Of a DNA stretch of 64,000 nucleotides, positions 51,702 to 60,012 are shown in pieces. The first letter of the stretch is position 1, and each line of letters opens with the position of its first letter. The position numbers and the translations under genes were made by a program. Below the pieces are notes generated by a model. It was not told where the DNA came from. It saw nothing but the letters and a program-made list of their open reading frames with translations, and did not search any database. The DNA comes from Fictibacillus fluitans (lineage in GTDB: Bacteria > Bacillota > Bacilli > Bacillales > Fictibacillaceae): contig NZ_JAUHTR010000014.1 of NCBI RefSeq assembly GCF_030418125.1, positions 1 through 64,000 on the forward strand, written 5' to 3'.

Positions 51702-52166
51702 TTAATTCATTAATAATCGCAACGCCTTTAACCGCTCATTCGTCATGGTTAGCAAAAGCTGATTGTTCAGTGTTTCCGCCATCTTGTAGGTTAGGTTTAA
51801 AAAAGCTTCCAGCCCTGCCTTGTACCCTTTATGAAAGGCGAGCTCATCGCACTTTTTCTCGGAATACAAATCGATGTTCCCCTCTGTTACCGGAAATTGC
51901 GCATGGCCGATTTCATGCCAGATAATCGCTTCTTTCATTTCCTGATCTTCGCAGAAAAACGCATAATCATATACGACAATGAACCGGTCAAACGCCGGAT
52001 CCAATGAATGATAGCATAAAGTTAATATTCGGTTGTCAATATTCCAAAGCTGCAGCCAATCTTCCTTTTCAAGGCCAAAGGTTCTCATAATTTCCTGCTT
52101 GTTTTCTATGATGGCAATCCGCTCATGATAGATTTCCTGATTCAGCACCTCGCCCAAACAGATCAT
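51702..52166 (-). CDS. Small zincin-like protein with HEIGH motif
   Basis: The 154-residue protein of unknown function carries IIWHEIGHAQF near residues 81-91, the HExxH zinc protease motif. A later CDELAFHKGYKAGLEA could supply a third ligand. Its layout resembles the Peptidase_M48/ImmA-like small zincins but I do not recognise the family. There is no signal peptide or membrane segment, so it acts in the cytoplasm. The ATG at 52166 has an AAGGGGAA site. No regulator or toxin partner is adjacent. Confidence 0.75.
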   Translation of the reverse strand: MICLGEVLNQEIYHERIAIIENKQEIMRTFGLEKEDWLQLWNIDNRILTLCYHSLDPAFDRFIVVYDYAFFCEDQEMKEAIIWHEIGHAQFPVTEGNIDLYSEKKCDELAFHKGYKAGLEAFLNLTYKMAETLNNQLLLTMTNERLKALRLLMN

Positions 52167-52338
52167 CAGAATTCCCCTTCCCTTGCCTCGTCTGATTTTT
52201 TTACTATAATATGTTGGCGGGTGTCATTCTATTCACTATCAAAGTGCTTTCATTAGCCTTTTTTTCTCCCAACAGGATACTTGTCCCTATCTATCAGACA
52301 AGAAGGTGAATATAGTATCTCAAAGGGGTGAAAATAAT

Positions 52339-52920
52339 ATGTCAAGAAGAAGAAACCGACGCCGGTCTTCATCAAGCAGCAGTAGCAGTTCAAAAACCGC
52401 CTACTTCACGTTTGATATTGAATCATCATCAAGCAGTTCCTGGACTTCCAGCAGCTCGAAAAGGTCTAACCGCCGATCAAGGCGTCCTGAGTATCCGGTA
52501 GCTGGCGCTCAGAACCAGCGAAACCGCGGAGTCAATGTGATCCAAAACTGTAATTGCGGTGGTTCACAAAACTCCAACCAGAATCCAGTGATGGGTGCGA
52601 TGGACAACAATGGCTCTAACCAGCGGCCAATGCAGATTACTCAAAACTGCAATTGTGGACAACCTTCCAATGTAAGCCCGGAACAGACCCAGCGGCCGAG
52701 CTGCAGACGTTTCTGTGAGAACGTTTGCCGTTCGTTGTATGGCAAAGGCAGACAAAAATGCATTCAGGACTGTCTCGCCTGCAGAGGAAACCAGGGAAAC
52801 ACCATGGGGACTATGGATTACAATGATGATTGCGATTGGAGAACTCCAGGCCCCAGAGGCGATGTAATGGGTGTTCAAAGCGATATGAATGACGGCCATT
52901 ACTGGGACTCTGATTATTAA
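52339..52920 (+). CDS. Ser/Arg-rich, Cys-rich protein, possible spore surface protein
   Basis: The 193-residue protein starts MSRRRNRRRSSSSSSSSSK at the ATG with a GGGGTG site. An N-terminal run of Arg and Ser, a second Ser block (SSSSSWTSSSSKRS) and two copies of QNCNCG follow, then a Cys-rich region (CRRFCENVCRSLY, CIQDCLACRG). No known domain is visible. The low-complexity basic/Ser and Cys pattern is like spore coat or crust proteins of Bacillaceae, and a CotD-type gene is 3.5 kb away. That role is a guess. Confidence 0.75.
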   Translation: MSRRRNRRRSSSSSSSSSKTAYFTFDIESSSSSSWTSSSSKRSNRRSRRPEYPVAGAQNQRNRGVNVIQNCNCGGSQNSNQNPVMGAMDNNGSNQRPMQITQNCNCGQPSNVSPEQTQRPSCRRFCENVCRSLYGKGRQKCIQDCLACRGNQGNTMGTMDYNDDCDWRTPGPRGDVMGVQSDMNDGHYWDSDY

Positions 52921-52932
52921 TTGAATCAACAC

Positions 52933-52970
52933 AAAAATCCCTCTGTCTTTTAAAGGCAGCGGGATTTTTT
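52933..52970 (+). terminator. Terminator after the Ser/Cys-rich gene
   Basis: AAAAATCCC-CTG and CAG-GGGATTTTTT form an imperfect stem followed by a T-run, 12 bases after the stop codon. Confidence 0.8.
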
Positions 52971-53035
52971 AAAAGGATATTTTCTATCATCCGCGGGCAT
53001 TCTTTTGTTATAACAAAATGGAGGTGGATACATAA

Positions 53036-53182
53036 ATGAGAGCATTTGACCTGGCGCACCTGACAAATGAACAAAAAGCAAAATTGGATGCCATGGAGAA
53101 AGAATTGAATGTGGTCCTGATTGCCTGGGATCAAGCGGAACAAAAGGGGAATTCCCAGGAACAAATGAATTATGATATTTAA
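53036..53182 (+). CDS. Small hypothetical protein, 48 residues
   Basis: This short ORF starts MRAFDLAHLTNEQKAKLDAM at 53036 and has the ideal ribosome site GGAGGTGG eight bases upstream. It reads helical and charged, with ELNVVLIAWDQAE in the middle. No family is recognised. It lies between two terminators, so it forms its own unit. The ribosome site and lack of overlap support a real gene. Confidence 0.7.
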   Translation: MRAFDLAHLTNEQKAKLDAMEKELNVVLIAWDQAEQKGNSQEQMNYDI

Positions 53183-53260
53183 TCAAAAAAATGGATAGTC
53201 CAATAAGTCTGTCTTTGAAGCTCTTGAAAGCGTTACTTTCCGTTCCATGATGCTCGCTTT

Positions 53261-53342
53261 TACCGGCGCGAGCGCCTACTTTCGCAGGGCGTGCGCTGAG
53301 CCCCACCGGCGCAAGCGCCTGTGTACCGGCGTAAACGCCTAC
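53261..53342. repeat. Three G/C-rich mini hairpins in an intergenic repeat-like element
   Basis: ACCGGCGCGAGCGCCTAC, ACCGGCGCAAGCGCCTGTG and ACCGGCGTAAACGCCTACC stand at about 53262, 53305 and 53325, each a small GGCG/CGCC hairpin. They are followed by GTCTCACCTGTCACGC and GCAGGAGTCTCGCACC, a pattern that I recall from interspersed repeats in Bacillaceae intergenic regions. The rest of 53183-53545 holds only a terminator-like hairpin. Confidence 0.55.
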
Positions 53343-53434
53343 CTTGTCTCACCTGTCACGCTTCCCCTGCAGGAGTCTCGCACCCTCCACTCCAAGTAAC
53401 TATCAGTGAAGATGATGACGACACTCGACTATGC

Positions 53435-53483
53435 AAAAAAAGAGCTACCAGAAGTCAATTTACTCTCTGGATGGCTCTTTTTT
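53435..53483. terminator. Terminator-like hairpin before the ArsR gene
   Basis: AGAGC-CCAGA and TCTGG-GGCTCT pair around a 13-base loop, flanked by AAAAAA and TTTTTT, so it could act in both directions. It separates the repeat element from the minus-strand ArsR gene. Confidence 0.75.
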
Positions 53484-53545
53484 AACAAGAAAAAACCACT
53501 GTTTGTACGTTTAATCCTTTGAACGATGCAAACAAAAAATTTTCT

Positions 53546-53851
53546 TTAAAAATCGCACGTACTTTCAACCGTGTGAATCAATTCCTTTAATAAGCCGATC
53601 GACGGCTCCAGAGCAAGGGAATAAAACCGCTGTGTTCCTTTTTGTTCGATGGTTACCAGCTGTGTGTCCCTCAGAATTTTCAAGTGATGAGAAATGGCTG
53701 GCCTTGAGAGCGTGGAATGCTCAGTAATTTCATTGACGGTTAAATGGTCTTCCTCCGCCAGCAATAATATAATATCCTGTCTTGCCGGATCACTTAATGC
53801 CTGCAAGAGCGGAATACAGGAACGAAAGACCTCAATCGCTTGCTGTCCCAT
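53546..53851 (-). CDS. ArsR-family winged-helix regulator
   Basis: The 101-residue protein has IPLLQALSDPARQDIILLLAEE, then TVNEITEHSTLSRPAISHHLKIL as recognition helix and a beta-wing TQLVTIEQKGTQRFYSL. No metal-binding Cys pair is present, so it is not a metal sensor and is closer to the SdpR-like branch. It could control the SDR gene, which is upstream on the same strand, or itself. Confidence 0.92.
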   Translation of the reverse strand: MGQQAIEVFRSCIPLLQALSDPARQDIILLLAEEDHLTVNEITEHSTLSRPAISHHLKILRDTQLVTIEQKGTQRFYSLALEPSIGLLKELIHTVESTCDF

Positions 53852-53924
53852 AGTCCTCCCCCTCTGCTAAAATGGTTTTCATACATAAAATTATATTATA
53901 GAAGTATGATGGGTTGTTCAAGAA

Positions 53925-54707
53925 TTATCGCGTTTTCTCTTGCACGCTCCGTACCGTAGCTGTTACCCATTTTCTTGGAACAAACCGGCTGGACTGGGCC
54001 AGCATCTTGTTTTTCATTCCTGGAATAACGACCGATTTTCCATCCATCAGCCCTTCGTATCCCAGCTTTGCCACTTTTTCCGCATCCATTACCCCGCTTT
54101 TGAACAGCTTGGAATCGCCCAGGTTTGCACGAGATTCAAATCCGGTTTTTGTAGGACCTGGACAAAGTGCAGTAACCGTTACACCGCTTCCCTTTAATTC
54201 ATTCTCAAGTGCCTCGGAAAAGGATAAAACATATGCCTTTGTTGCATAGTAGACCGCCATCAATGGACCAGGCTGGAACGCCGCGGTTGAAGCCACATTT
54301 AGAATTTTACCTTTGTTCTTGCTTTTCATTTCCGGCAAAAATACCTTGCTCAAAGCAGTCAATGCTTTTATGTTAATATCGATCATCGACATTTCATCCT
54401 CCAGATTGGTTTCTGAGAACTCACCATATAAGCCATATCCTGCATTGTTTACTAAAACATCTATGAAGATGTCATGCGCATGCAGTTCTTGATATAAGGA
54501 AGCGGCATTTTGCCAATTGCTTAAATCCACACTCTTCACCAGGCAATTGATCCCGAATTGGCCTTCTAGTTCAACGGCCAGCGCTTTCAGCTTCTCCTCG
54601 CTTCTGGCTGCCAGAACAAGATCATACCGGCCTCTTGCGAATTGTTTGGCCAGCTCAAGGCCGATCCCCGATGATGCCCCTGTGATCAAAACTCTATGCT
54701 TATTCAT
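53925..54707 (-). CDS. Short-chain dehydrogenase/reductase
   Basis: The 260-residue Rossmann enzyme has TGASSGIGLELA near residue 9, NNAGYGLYG near residue 88 and the active site S..YYATKAY near residues 140-160. It belongs to the DltE/YqjQ-like classical SDR group. The substrate is unknown. The ATG at 54707 follows GGAGGTA. A possible partner is the ArsR-family gene downstream. Confidence 0.92.
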   Translation of the reverse strand: MNKHRVLITGASSGIGLELAKQFARGRYDLVLAARSEEKLKALAVELEGQFGINCLVKSVDLSNWQNAASLYQELHAHDIFIDVLVNNAGYGLYGEFSETNLEDEMSMIDINIKALTALSKVFLPEMKSKNKGKILNVASTAAFQPGPLMAVYYATKAYVLSFSEALENELKGSGVTVTALCPGPTKTGFESRANLGDSKLFKSGVMDAEKVAKLGYEGLMDGKSVVIPGMKNKMLAQSSRFVPRKWVTATVRSVQEKTR

Positions 54708-54800
54708 TTTTATACCTCCGAAATGTTTATTGTTTTAAACGTTTAAACTTATAAACGGATTGTAAATAATAAATGATGAACTGTCAAGCAGTAGGCAACA

Positions 54801-54828
54801 AAAAAAGCGCTGCAAGTATGCTGCGCTT
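54801..54828 (-). terminator. Terminator of the polysaccharide deacetylase gene
   Basis: AAGCGC-GCA and TGC-GCGCTT pair with one mismatch, followed by a T-run on the minus strand. The stem overlaps the stop codon of the deacetylase gene. Confidence 0.85.
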
Positions 54829-55813
54829 ATGAGGCTGCCTTGGAAACCCGGAACGTGACAGGCTTCATGGTTTTTTCAATTCTTTTCATAGTATATCCGT
54901 TGCTCTTTAGATAATCCAGCAGTCTGGGAAGACTTTCGAGCGTTTCTTGCCGTTCATGCATCAGAATAACAATCGGCTCCGAACGGCTTCCCATCTTTTT
55001 TAATTGGCTGATTGAATTTGCCACATATTGCGGACTTCGATAGGACCAGTCCATGCTATCAATCGTCCAGTCCCAGAGCTCATAGCCTTTTTCTTTGACC
55101 GCCCGCTGGTATTCCGGCTTCATGTATGGAGCGCTTCCGTATGGCGTTCGGATCAGTGCTGTTCGTTTACCGGTAATTTTTTGCAGTGCCCGGTTGGCTT
55201 GATCCATTTCCTGAACAACGGTTTCCTTTGAACGATAAATCTTTTTGGCATCATGGGAAACACCATGGAGCCCCAGACTGTGTCCTTCCCTGTCCATCCG
55301 TTTCACTTGATCCTGAAAACGCAGCATATTGGGTTCAAGCATAAAGAAGGTTGCTTTGACCTGATACTTATTGAGCACATCCATAATGCCGTCAGAAGTC
55401 CTTGAAGGACCATCATCAAAGGTCAGAAAAACGGTTTTCGGCTGGTATTTCGCTGTCGCCGGTTTCGTATGTACTGCCGTTGCGCCAACCGCTTTTTCTT
55501 TTGCATTTTTTTCTTTTTCAGGAGCTTTGCCAGTAGAATTATTTGAGCTTACTTTCTTTTCATGCTCTTTTTGCTGAGCCTTCTTTCCCTGCTGGTGTGC
55601 TTCTTTGGAGGCTCTCGCTCCCTTCACTTTTGGCTCGTATTTTTCGTTCTTAATCTTCTCGGTGTAATGTTTCTCTTCCGAAGTGGTAGCTTTAGTCTTA
55701 TTGGCATGCCATGTACCAAATATAAAAACGAGACCAATCACAGCCAAAACCAATAGAATTGCAGCTTCTCTTTTTCCTGCATGTTTTCTTGCTTCCCCTA
55801 TATAACCCTTCAC
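54827..55813 (-). CDS. Membrane-anchored polysaccharide deacetylase (NodB/CE4 family)
   Basis: The 328-residue protein has one N-terminal membrane helix (AAILLVLAVIGLVFIFGTW, about residues 18-36), a long Lys/Glu/Ala-rich spacer to residue 125 and a CE4 domain. Catalytic motifs are VFLTFDDGPSR (Asp-Asp), LGLHGVSHDA (His-x3-His) and ALIRTPYGSAP. It would remove acetyl groups from wall GlcNAc or similar polymers on the outer face of the membrane. The spacer can span the wall. Single gene. Confidence 0.93.
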   Translation of the reverse strand: MKGYIGEARKHAGKREAAILLVLAVIGLVFIFGTWHANKTKATTSEEKHYTEKIKNEKYEPKVKGARASKEAHQQGKKAQQKEHEKKVSSNNSTGKAPEKEKNAKEKAVGATAVHTKPATAKYQPKTVFLTFDDGPSRTSDGIMDVLNKYQVKATFFMLEPNMLRFQDQVKRMDREGHSLGLHGVSHDAKKIYRSKETVVQEMDQANRALQKITGKRTALIRTPYGSAPYMKPEYQRAVKEKGYELWDWTIDSMDWSYRSPQYVANSISQLKKMGSRSEPIVILMHERQETLESLPRLLDYLKSNGYTMKRIEKTMKPVTFRVSKAAS

Positions 55814-55940
55814 CGTACCATCACCTTATCTTTACAATATACCCTCCAAGTATAACGGATTTATTGTAAAAAAAGGGAATAAATTAGGAAATTTTATGAA
55901 AAAATTACGAATTTTGTAGACAACCTTTGGTTCCCTTGCA

Positions 55941-56207
55941 TTACTCTTGCTTATCTGGCGGCAAAAAGGAAAGCACCTCTTTTACGATGGCATTAATCTT
56001 GTCATCAATAAAGGCACCTCCATATTTATTTTTCGCTTTTTCAATTTCCTCTTGGACCTCTTTTTCAAAATTAATCAGCGGAATGTCATCCTCTGCTTCA
56101 TTATAGAGATCAATCATGGCTTCAAGCCCCTCTTGCATACGATCAATAGCATCACTGTAGAGCTTCTTGCTCTTTTTATTCAGCTTCATGTCATCACCTG
56201 TTTTCAT
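55941..56207 (-). CDS. Small acidic/charged protein of unknown function
   Basis: The product is 88 residues if it starts at the ATG at 56207. An alternative ATG at 56189 (MKLNKKSKKLYSD) has a better ribosome site (AGGTGATG) and may be the true start. The protein is predicted to be helical with alternating Lys and Glu, and contains no membrane segment. No family is recognised. Confidence 0.6.
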   Translation of the reverse strand: MKTGDDMKLNKKSKKLYSDAIDRMQEGLEAMIDLYNEAEDDIPLINFEKEVQEEIEKAKNKYGGAFIDDKINAIVKEVLSFLPPDKQE

Positions 56208-56333
56208 TATCTCCTTATTTTCCCGCCTAAATCCTATTTTATAGACAGGTACCCTTACAGATTGTTAACACACGTCATAAATTAGAGAGTGAAGCAACAG
56301 TCAATAATGATGAGAAAAAGGAGAGGTTGCATT

Positions 56334-56561
56334 ATGTATTACGGCTATGGCTGCCACCGCCCGCAAGTCATTGTTCATCCAGCACAGTGTTGTGTTCAGC
56401 AGCATTATTATACGGAAGAGGTAATCCATGTTCATCCTGTACAAATTCAGCATGTGAATCACATCTGTTACCAGCATGTTCATGAGTATCCTGTTTCCCA
56501 ATATGAAACTTGTGAGGTCCATCACCAGGATATCTCCTGTGGTCCACCTCCTTGCTGCTAA
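56334..56561 (+). CDS. cotD: CotD-type spore coat protein
   Basis: The 75-residue protein MYYGYGCHRPQVIVHPAQCC is rich in His, Cys, Tyr and Gln. It shares with B. subtilis CotD the HPxxCC, HIHP/HVHP-like and NH-CYQHVH patterns and the CC end. It is a small inner-coat protein made late in sporulation. The start ATG at 56334 has AGGAGAGG eight bases upstream; an earlier in-frame ATG is unlikely. A terminator follows directly. Confidence 0.88.
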   Translation: MYYGYGCHRPQVIVHPAQCCVQQHYYTEEVIHVHPVQIQHVNHICYQHVHEYPVSQYETCEVHHQDISCGPPPCC

Positions 56562-56573
56562 ACCCGGTTTCAG

Positions 56574-56603
56574 CCTGCATGCTAATGAGCATGCAGGTTT
56601 TTT
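56574..56603 (+). terminator. Terminator of the CotD-type gene
   Basis: CCTGCATGC and GCATGCAGG form a perfect nine-base stem, followed by TTTTTT. Confidence 0.95.
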
Positions 56604-56750
56604 ACATAATTCGGTTTGAAACTCGCTTCGAGGCATGATATATTGATTTCTGGATTATCAAGCCGTTTATTTTCAATATCATACACATGCAGCCAACCCA
56701 TATGCGGTTGGTTTCTTTGCTTGAAATTTTTTATTTAGGGGGTTTTTTCA

Positions 56751-57596
56751 ATGAACAGCACCGTAAAAGAGTTCACGCTTATAATTATTGGATCCTTTTT
56801 TTTCGCACTCGGCGTGAACTGCTTTGCTATACCGAATGAACTTGGAGAAGGCGGAGTCACCGGTGTCTCCATGATTTTATACTATCTTTTCTCCTGGTCA
56901 CCCAGTTATACGAACTTTATCATGAATGGCATTTTATTAATGATTGGCTACCGACTGCTGAATAAGCGGGTAACAATTTATACCGTATTTTCCATTGTGT
57001 TTACTTCTGTGTTTCTTCACCTGACAGAAGGAGTGGGTTCACCTGTTGAGGATACAATTCTTGGCACCGTTTTTGCCGGAATCTTTATCGGAATTGGTCT
57101 CGGCCTGGTCCTTCGTTCAGGTGGAACCACAGGGGGTTCAACAATCCTGGCACGGATGGCCAACCAATATTTCGGCTGGAGTATCAGCGGATCCATGCTT
57201 GGCATCGACCTGTTGGTGGTCCTGAGCTCTTATTTTGTCATCGGTGCTCAAAATACAATGTATACGGTGATTTCCATTTATATTTCCACAAAGGTTCTTG
57301 ATTATATTATTGAAGGTTTCGATACACGAAAAGCAGTGACCATTATCTCTCAGCATGCAGAGCAGATTGCCCAAAAAGTGAACCATGATATGGACCGGGG
57401 CGTGACGGTTTTTTCTGCCCATGGCAGCTATACGAAGGAGTCAAAGGAGATTTTGTACGTGGTCATCAATAAGCAGGAACTGTTTGAGCTGAAAAAGATT
57501 GTTCAAAAAATGGATGAAAAAGCATTCGTGGTCGTCCATGATGTCAGAGACGTATTCGGTGAAGGGTTTACGTTCCCCAAAACAGAAGCTTCATAA
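56751..57596 (+). CDS. YitT-family membrane protein (DUF2179 at the C-terminus)
   Basis: The 281-residue protein has six membrane helices, with GEGGVTGVSMILYYLF near residue 30 and RSGGTTGGSTILARMA near residue 124, typical of YitT/YqfU. The C-terminal cytoplasmic DUF2179 domain begins near residue 205 (VTIISQHAEQI). Function is not known. The GGGGGTT site is close to the ATG. A small hairpin lies upstream at about 56690-56715. Confidence 0.93.
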   Translation: MNSTVKEFTLIIIGSFFFALGVNCFAIPNELGEGGVTGVSMILYYLFSWSPSYTNFIMNGILLMIGYRLLNKRVTIYTVFSIVFTSVFLHLTEGVGSPVEDTILGTVFAGIFIGIGLGLVLRSGGTTGGSTILARMANQYFGWSISGSMLGIDLLVVLSSYFVIGAQNTMYTVISIYISTKVLDYIIEGFDTRKAVTIISQHAEQIAQKVNHDMDRGVTVFSAHGSYTKESKEILYVVINKQELFELKKIVQKMDEKAFVVVHDVRDVFGEGFTFPKTEAS

Positions 57597-57598
57597 CC

Positions 57599-57653
57599 AA
57601 AAAAGGTCTGCCGTTACGCCCAAAAAGGTTACGCCGGCAGGCCTTTTTATTTT
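57599..57653. terminator. Bidirectional terminator between the YitT and HAD genes
   Basis: AAAAAGG-CTGCCG and CGGCAG-CCTTTTT pair across a loop containing TTACGCC, flanked by A- and T-runs. It serves both convergent genes. Confidence 0.92.
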
Positions 57654-58519
57654 TATACCAATGCCTGTTTCAGGACAAACTCCCTAATAGCATGAGCCAC
57701 ACCGTGCTCATCGTTCTCAAGTGTAGTGAAATGACAGATTTCCTTAATTTCAGACAGTGCGTTACCCATGGCAATTGCCGTACCCGATACTTTCATCATT
57801 GGCCAATCGTTCATATTGTCACCGATGGCAACTGTGTTCTCGGGTTGAACGCCGAAATGTTCAGCCATACCCATTATACCGTTGCCTTTGTTGGCTTTTT
57901 CATCGTTGATTTCAAGGTTATGTCCGGCAGAACTCGTAACTGACAATCCTTCAAACTGTTCAGCAAAAAGGGAAACCTCTTCCAGCTTTTTCTCAGAGTA
58001 GGAAAACGGAAGGATCTTATTCACGATAAGGTCTTCCGTCCATATGGACTGGTACGAATCAATGGAAATCTGGCCGAATTGCTTTAAATATCCTTGAGCC
58101 GCATCCCACAGTTCTCCCGCATTTAACTCCGGATTTGCTGACTTCGCCATATCAATCTCCACCTGAATCCCTTCCTGACCAAATTCAGGGGTATGGATCC
58201 CTTTATTAGTGTGAAGATGGTAAAAAACCTGAAGCTCCTCAAGCTTTGATAAAATCGAGGCGGCAGATTCCTTTTCTAGCGGGTGGTGATTCACAACCTC
58301 TCCATCGGCATAAAGGACAGCTCCGTTTGCGCCAATGACCGGGCACTCGACACCGGCTTCCTGAAGAAGATTCAGCACATCTTCCACTGCACGGCCCGTA
58401 CAAATAGAAACGACATGCCCCAAATCCTGCGCTTCCTTAATAGCCTCTGCATTTTCCCTGCTGATTGAGCCCTTTTTATTCAACAATGTTCCATCCAAAT
58501 CAATTGCAATTAACTTCAT
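57653..58519 (-). CDS. Cof-type HAD-IIB family hydrolase
   Basis: The 288-residue haloacid dehalogenase-superfamily phosphatase has motif I DLDGTLLN near residue 7, motif II in CTGRA, and motifs III/IV in AIGDNMNDWPMM near residue 232. The C2 cap domain lies between residues 85 and 195. It dephosphorylates a sugar phosphate or cofactor; the substrate cannot be read. The gene follows the DeoR-type regulator by 12 bases, so it may be one operon with it. Confidence 0.93.
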   Translation of the reverse strand: MKLIAIDLDGTLLNKKGSISRENAEAIKEAQDLGHVVSICTGRAVEDVLNLLQEAGVECPVIGANGAVLYADGEVVNHHPLEKESAASILSKLEELQVFYHLHTNKGIHTPEFGQEGIQVEIDMAKSANPELNAGELWDAAQGYLKQFGQISIDSYQSIWTEDLIVNKILPFSYSEKKLEEVSLFAEQFEGLSVTSSAGHNLEINDEKANKGNGIMGMAEHFGVQPENTVAIGDNMNDWPMMKVSGTAIAMGNALSEIKEICHFTTLENDEHGVAHAIREFVLKQALV

Positions 58520-58531
58520 AACTTCCTCCTT

Positions 58532-59287
58532 TTAAAGTGCGATGGTTTCGATTTCATACTGATCGAGCTGCTTTTTAAGTTTTGGCTCGATTTCCTGATC
58601 GGTTACAAGGATATCAATTTTGTTCAACCCGCATACTTTTTGAAAATAGGTTCGGTTGAACTTTGAGTAATCTGCAAGCAATATAACCTGATCGGAGCGG
58701 TTGATCATTTCCTTCAGCAAAAATCCTTCCTCTTCAAAAGGAATAGTCAGGCCATCGGAAGAAATGCCGCAGGCTCCAAGAAACAATTTATTCACTTTAA
58801 AATCTGCTAAATGCTGTATGGTTCTCGATCCATAAATGGAGCGATGACTGTTATTGAGCAGCCCTCCAAGCAAATGAATGAATGTATCTTCTTTTTTGGA
58901 TAAAATCCCTGCTATATCTATTGAATTCGTGACAACCACGTTGTCTTTTGTATGAATATATTCCGCCAAAAACTGAACGGTGGTAGAAGCATCCAATAAT
59001 AGATGATCACCATCCTGGATCAGTCCTGCTGCATATTTCCCTATGCGCTTCTTTTCCTCCGAAGCTTTCTGCAAGCGCTGATCATAATCGGACACATCAT
59101 GGAAAAGGGTCGGTGACTTTGCGCCGCCCCGCAAGCGGACAATCTTCCCGTCTTCCTCCAGTTTCACCAGATCACGCCGTGCTGTATCCCGTGAGACTTG
59201 GTTCATCTTGCAGATGGTTTCCATGTCCACTCTGTCATGCTCTTTTAAATAGTGCAGAATCGCTTCCATGCGCTCATCCTGATACAT
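58532..59287 (-). CDS. DeoR/GlpR-family transcriptional regulator
   Basis: The 251-residue regulator has an N-terminal HTH_DeoR (MEAILHYLKEHDRVDMETIC, MNQVSRDTARRDLVKLEEDG) and a C-terminal sensor domain of the DeoRC type. It probably responds to a sugar phosphate, which fits the co-located HAD phosphatase. The ATG at 59287 follows GGGAGTG. Confidence 0.94.
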   Translation of the reverse strand: MYQDERMEAILHYLKEHDRVDMETICKMNQVSRDTARRDLVKLEEDGKIVRLRGGAKSPTLFHDVSDYDQRLQKASEEKKRIGKYAAGLIQDGDHLLLDASTTVQFLAEYIHTKDNVVVTNSIDIAGILSKKEDTFIHLLGGLLNNSHRSIYGSRTIQHLADFKVNKLFLGACGISSDGLTIPFEEEGFLLKEMINRSDQVILLADYSKFNRTYFQKVCGLNKIDILVTDQEIEPKLKKQLDQYEIETIAL

Positions 59288-59362
59288 GCCTCTTTCACTC
59301 CCTTACTTAAGTGATTATAAGTAATATTAAGCAGTCATGCAATGAAATATGCAATTCTTTAC

Positions 59363-59406
59363 AAAAAATAAGCAAAAGTAAGGATAGTCCTCACTTTTGC
59401 TTATTT
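59363..59406 (-). terminator. Terminator of the FMN reductase gene
   Basis: AAATAAGCAAAAGT-AGGA and TCCT-ACTTTTGCTTATTT form a long stem with one mismatch, followed by TTTTTTG on the minus strand. The stop codon lies inside the right arm. Confidence 0.9.
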
Positions 59407-59942
59407 AAAAACTTTTCGTTCCACTGTCTGGCTTCGGCAAGTGCTCTTTCATCTTTTAAGATGTCGCTGGGTGCATTCGCTGTTCCGATAATGTATCCGG
59501 CAAAGGAAACTCCCATAAAATCAAATATATATTGAAATTGCAGAATTAAAGGCAATGCCTTTATCCTCGGCTGATCCCCTCCACAAGTAATGACATAGGC
59601 CGTCTTTTGGCTCATTTCTTTTTTAAATTCAAAACGGTCATCCCGTAAGCTCTGGGACCACCGATCCACAAAATTTTTCATCAGTCCCGACATTCCGTAC
59701 CAGTATACAGGTGTGGCAAAAATCAGTATATCATGCTCGAGCACAGTATCAATTACTGTCTCATAATCATCTGATACCGGGTGAAAGCCTCCTGCTGCAT
59801 GCCTTAAGTCATCAATGGGTACGACCTGTTTTTCTTTTAAGATGATGGGTGTATAATCTATTCCTTTAAGCGCCAGCTCGGTTAACTGCTGTGTGTTTCC
59901 GTCCGCTCTTGAACTTCCGATAATTGCTGCGATCTTCATCAT
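59391..59942 (-). CDS. NADPH-dependent FMN reductase family protein
   Basis: The 183-residue flavodoxin-fold enzyme has IGSSRADGNTQQLTELAL near residues 8-25 (FMN phosphate loop) and IFATPVYWYGMSGLMKNFVDRW near residue 75. It reduces quinones, azo compounds or iron with NAD(P)H; the natural substrate is unknown. The ATG is at 59942 after a GGGGGTAAA site. Confidence 0.92.
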   Translation of the reverse strand: MMKIAAIIGSSRADGNTQQLTELALKGIDYTPIILKEKQVVPIDDLRHAAGGFHPVSDDYETVIDTVLEHDILIFATPVYWYGMSGLMKNFVDRWSQSLRDDRFEFKKEMSQKTAYVITCGGDQPRIKALPLILQFQYIFDFMGVSFAGYIIGTANAPSDILKDERALAEARQWNEKFLNKQK

Positions 59943-60012
59943 TTACCCCCTGTTATCTTTCTAAATGATCATAGCGCATTCTCTTTCTTTTTCCCACCAG
60001 CCTGTCTTTCGG

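Noticed and set aside
53261-53342. Three similar units resembling a CRISPR array
   Set aside because: Units are short, degenerate, unevenly spaced, and no cas genes are nearby.
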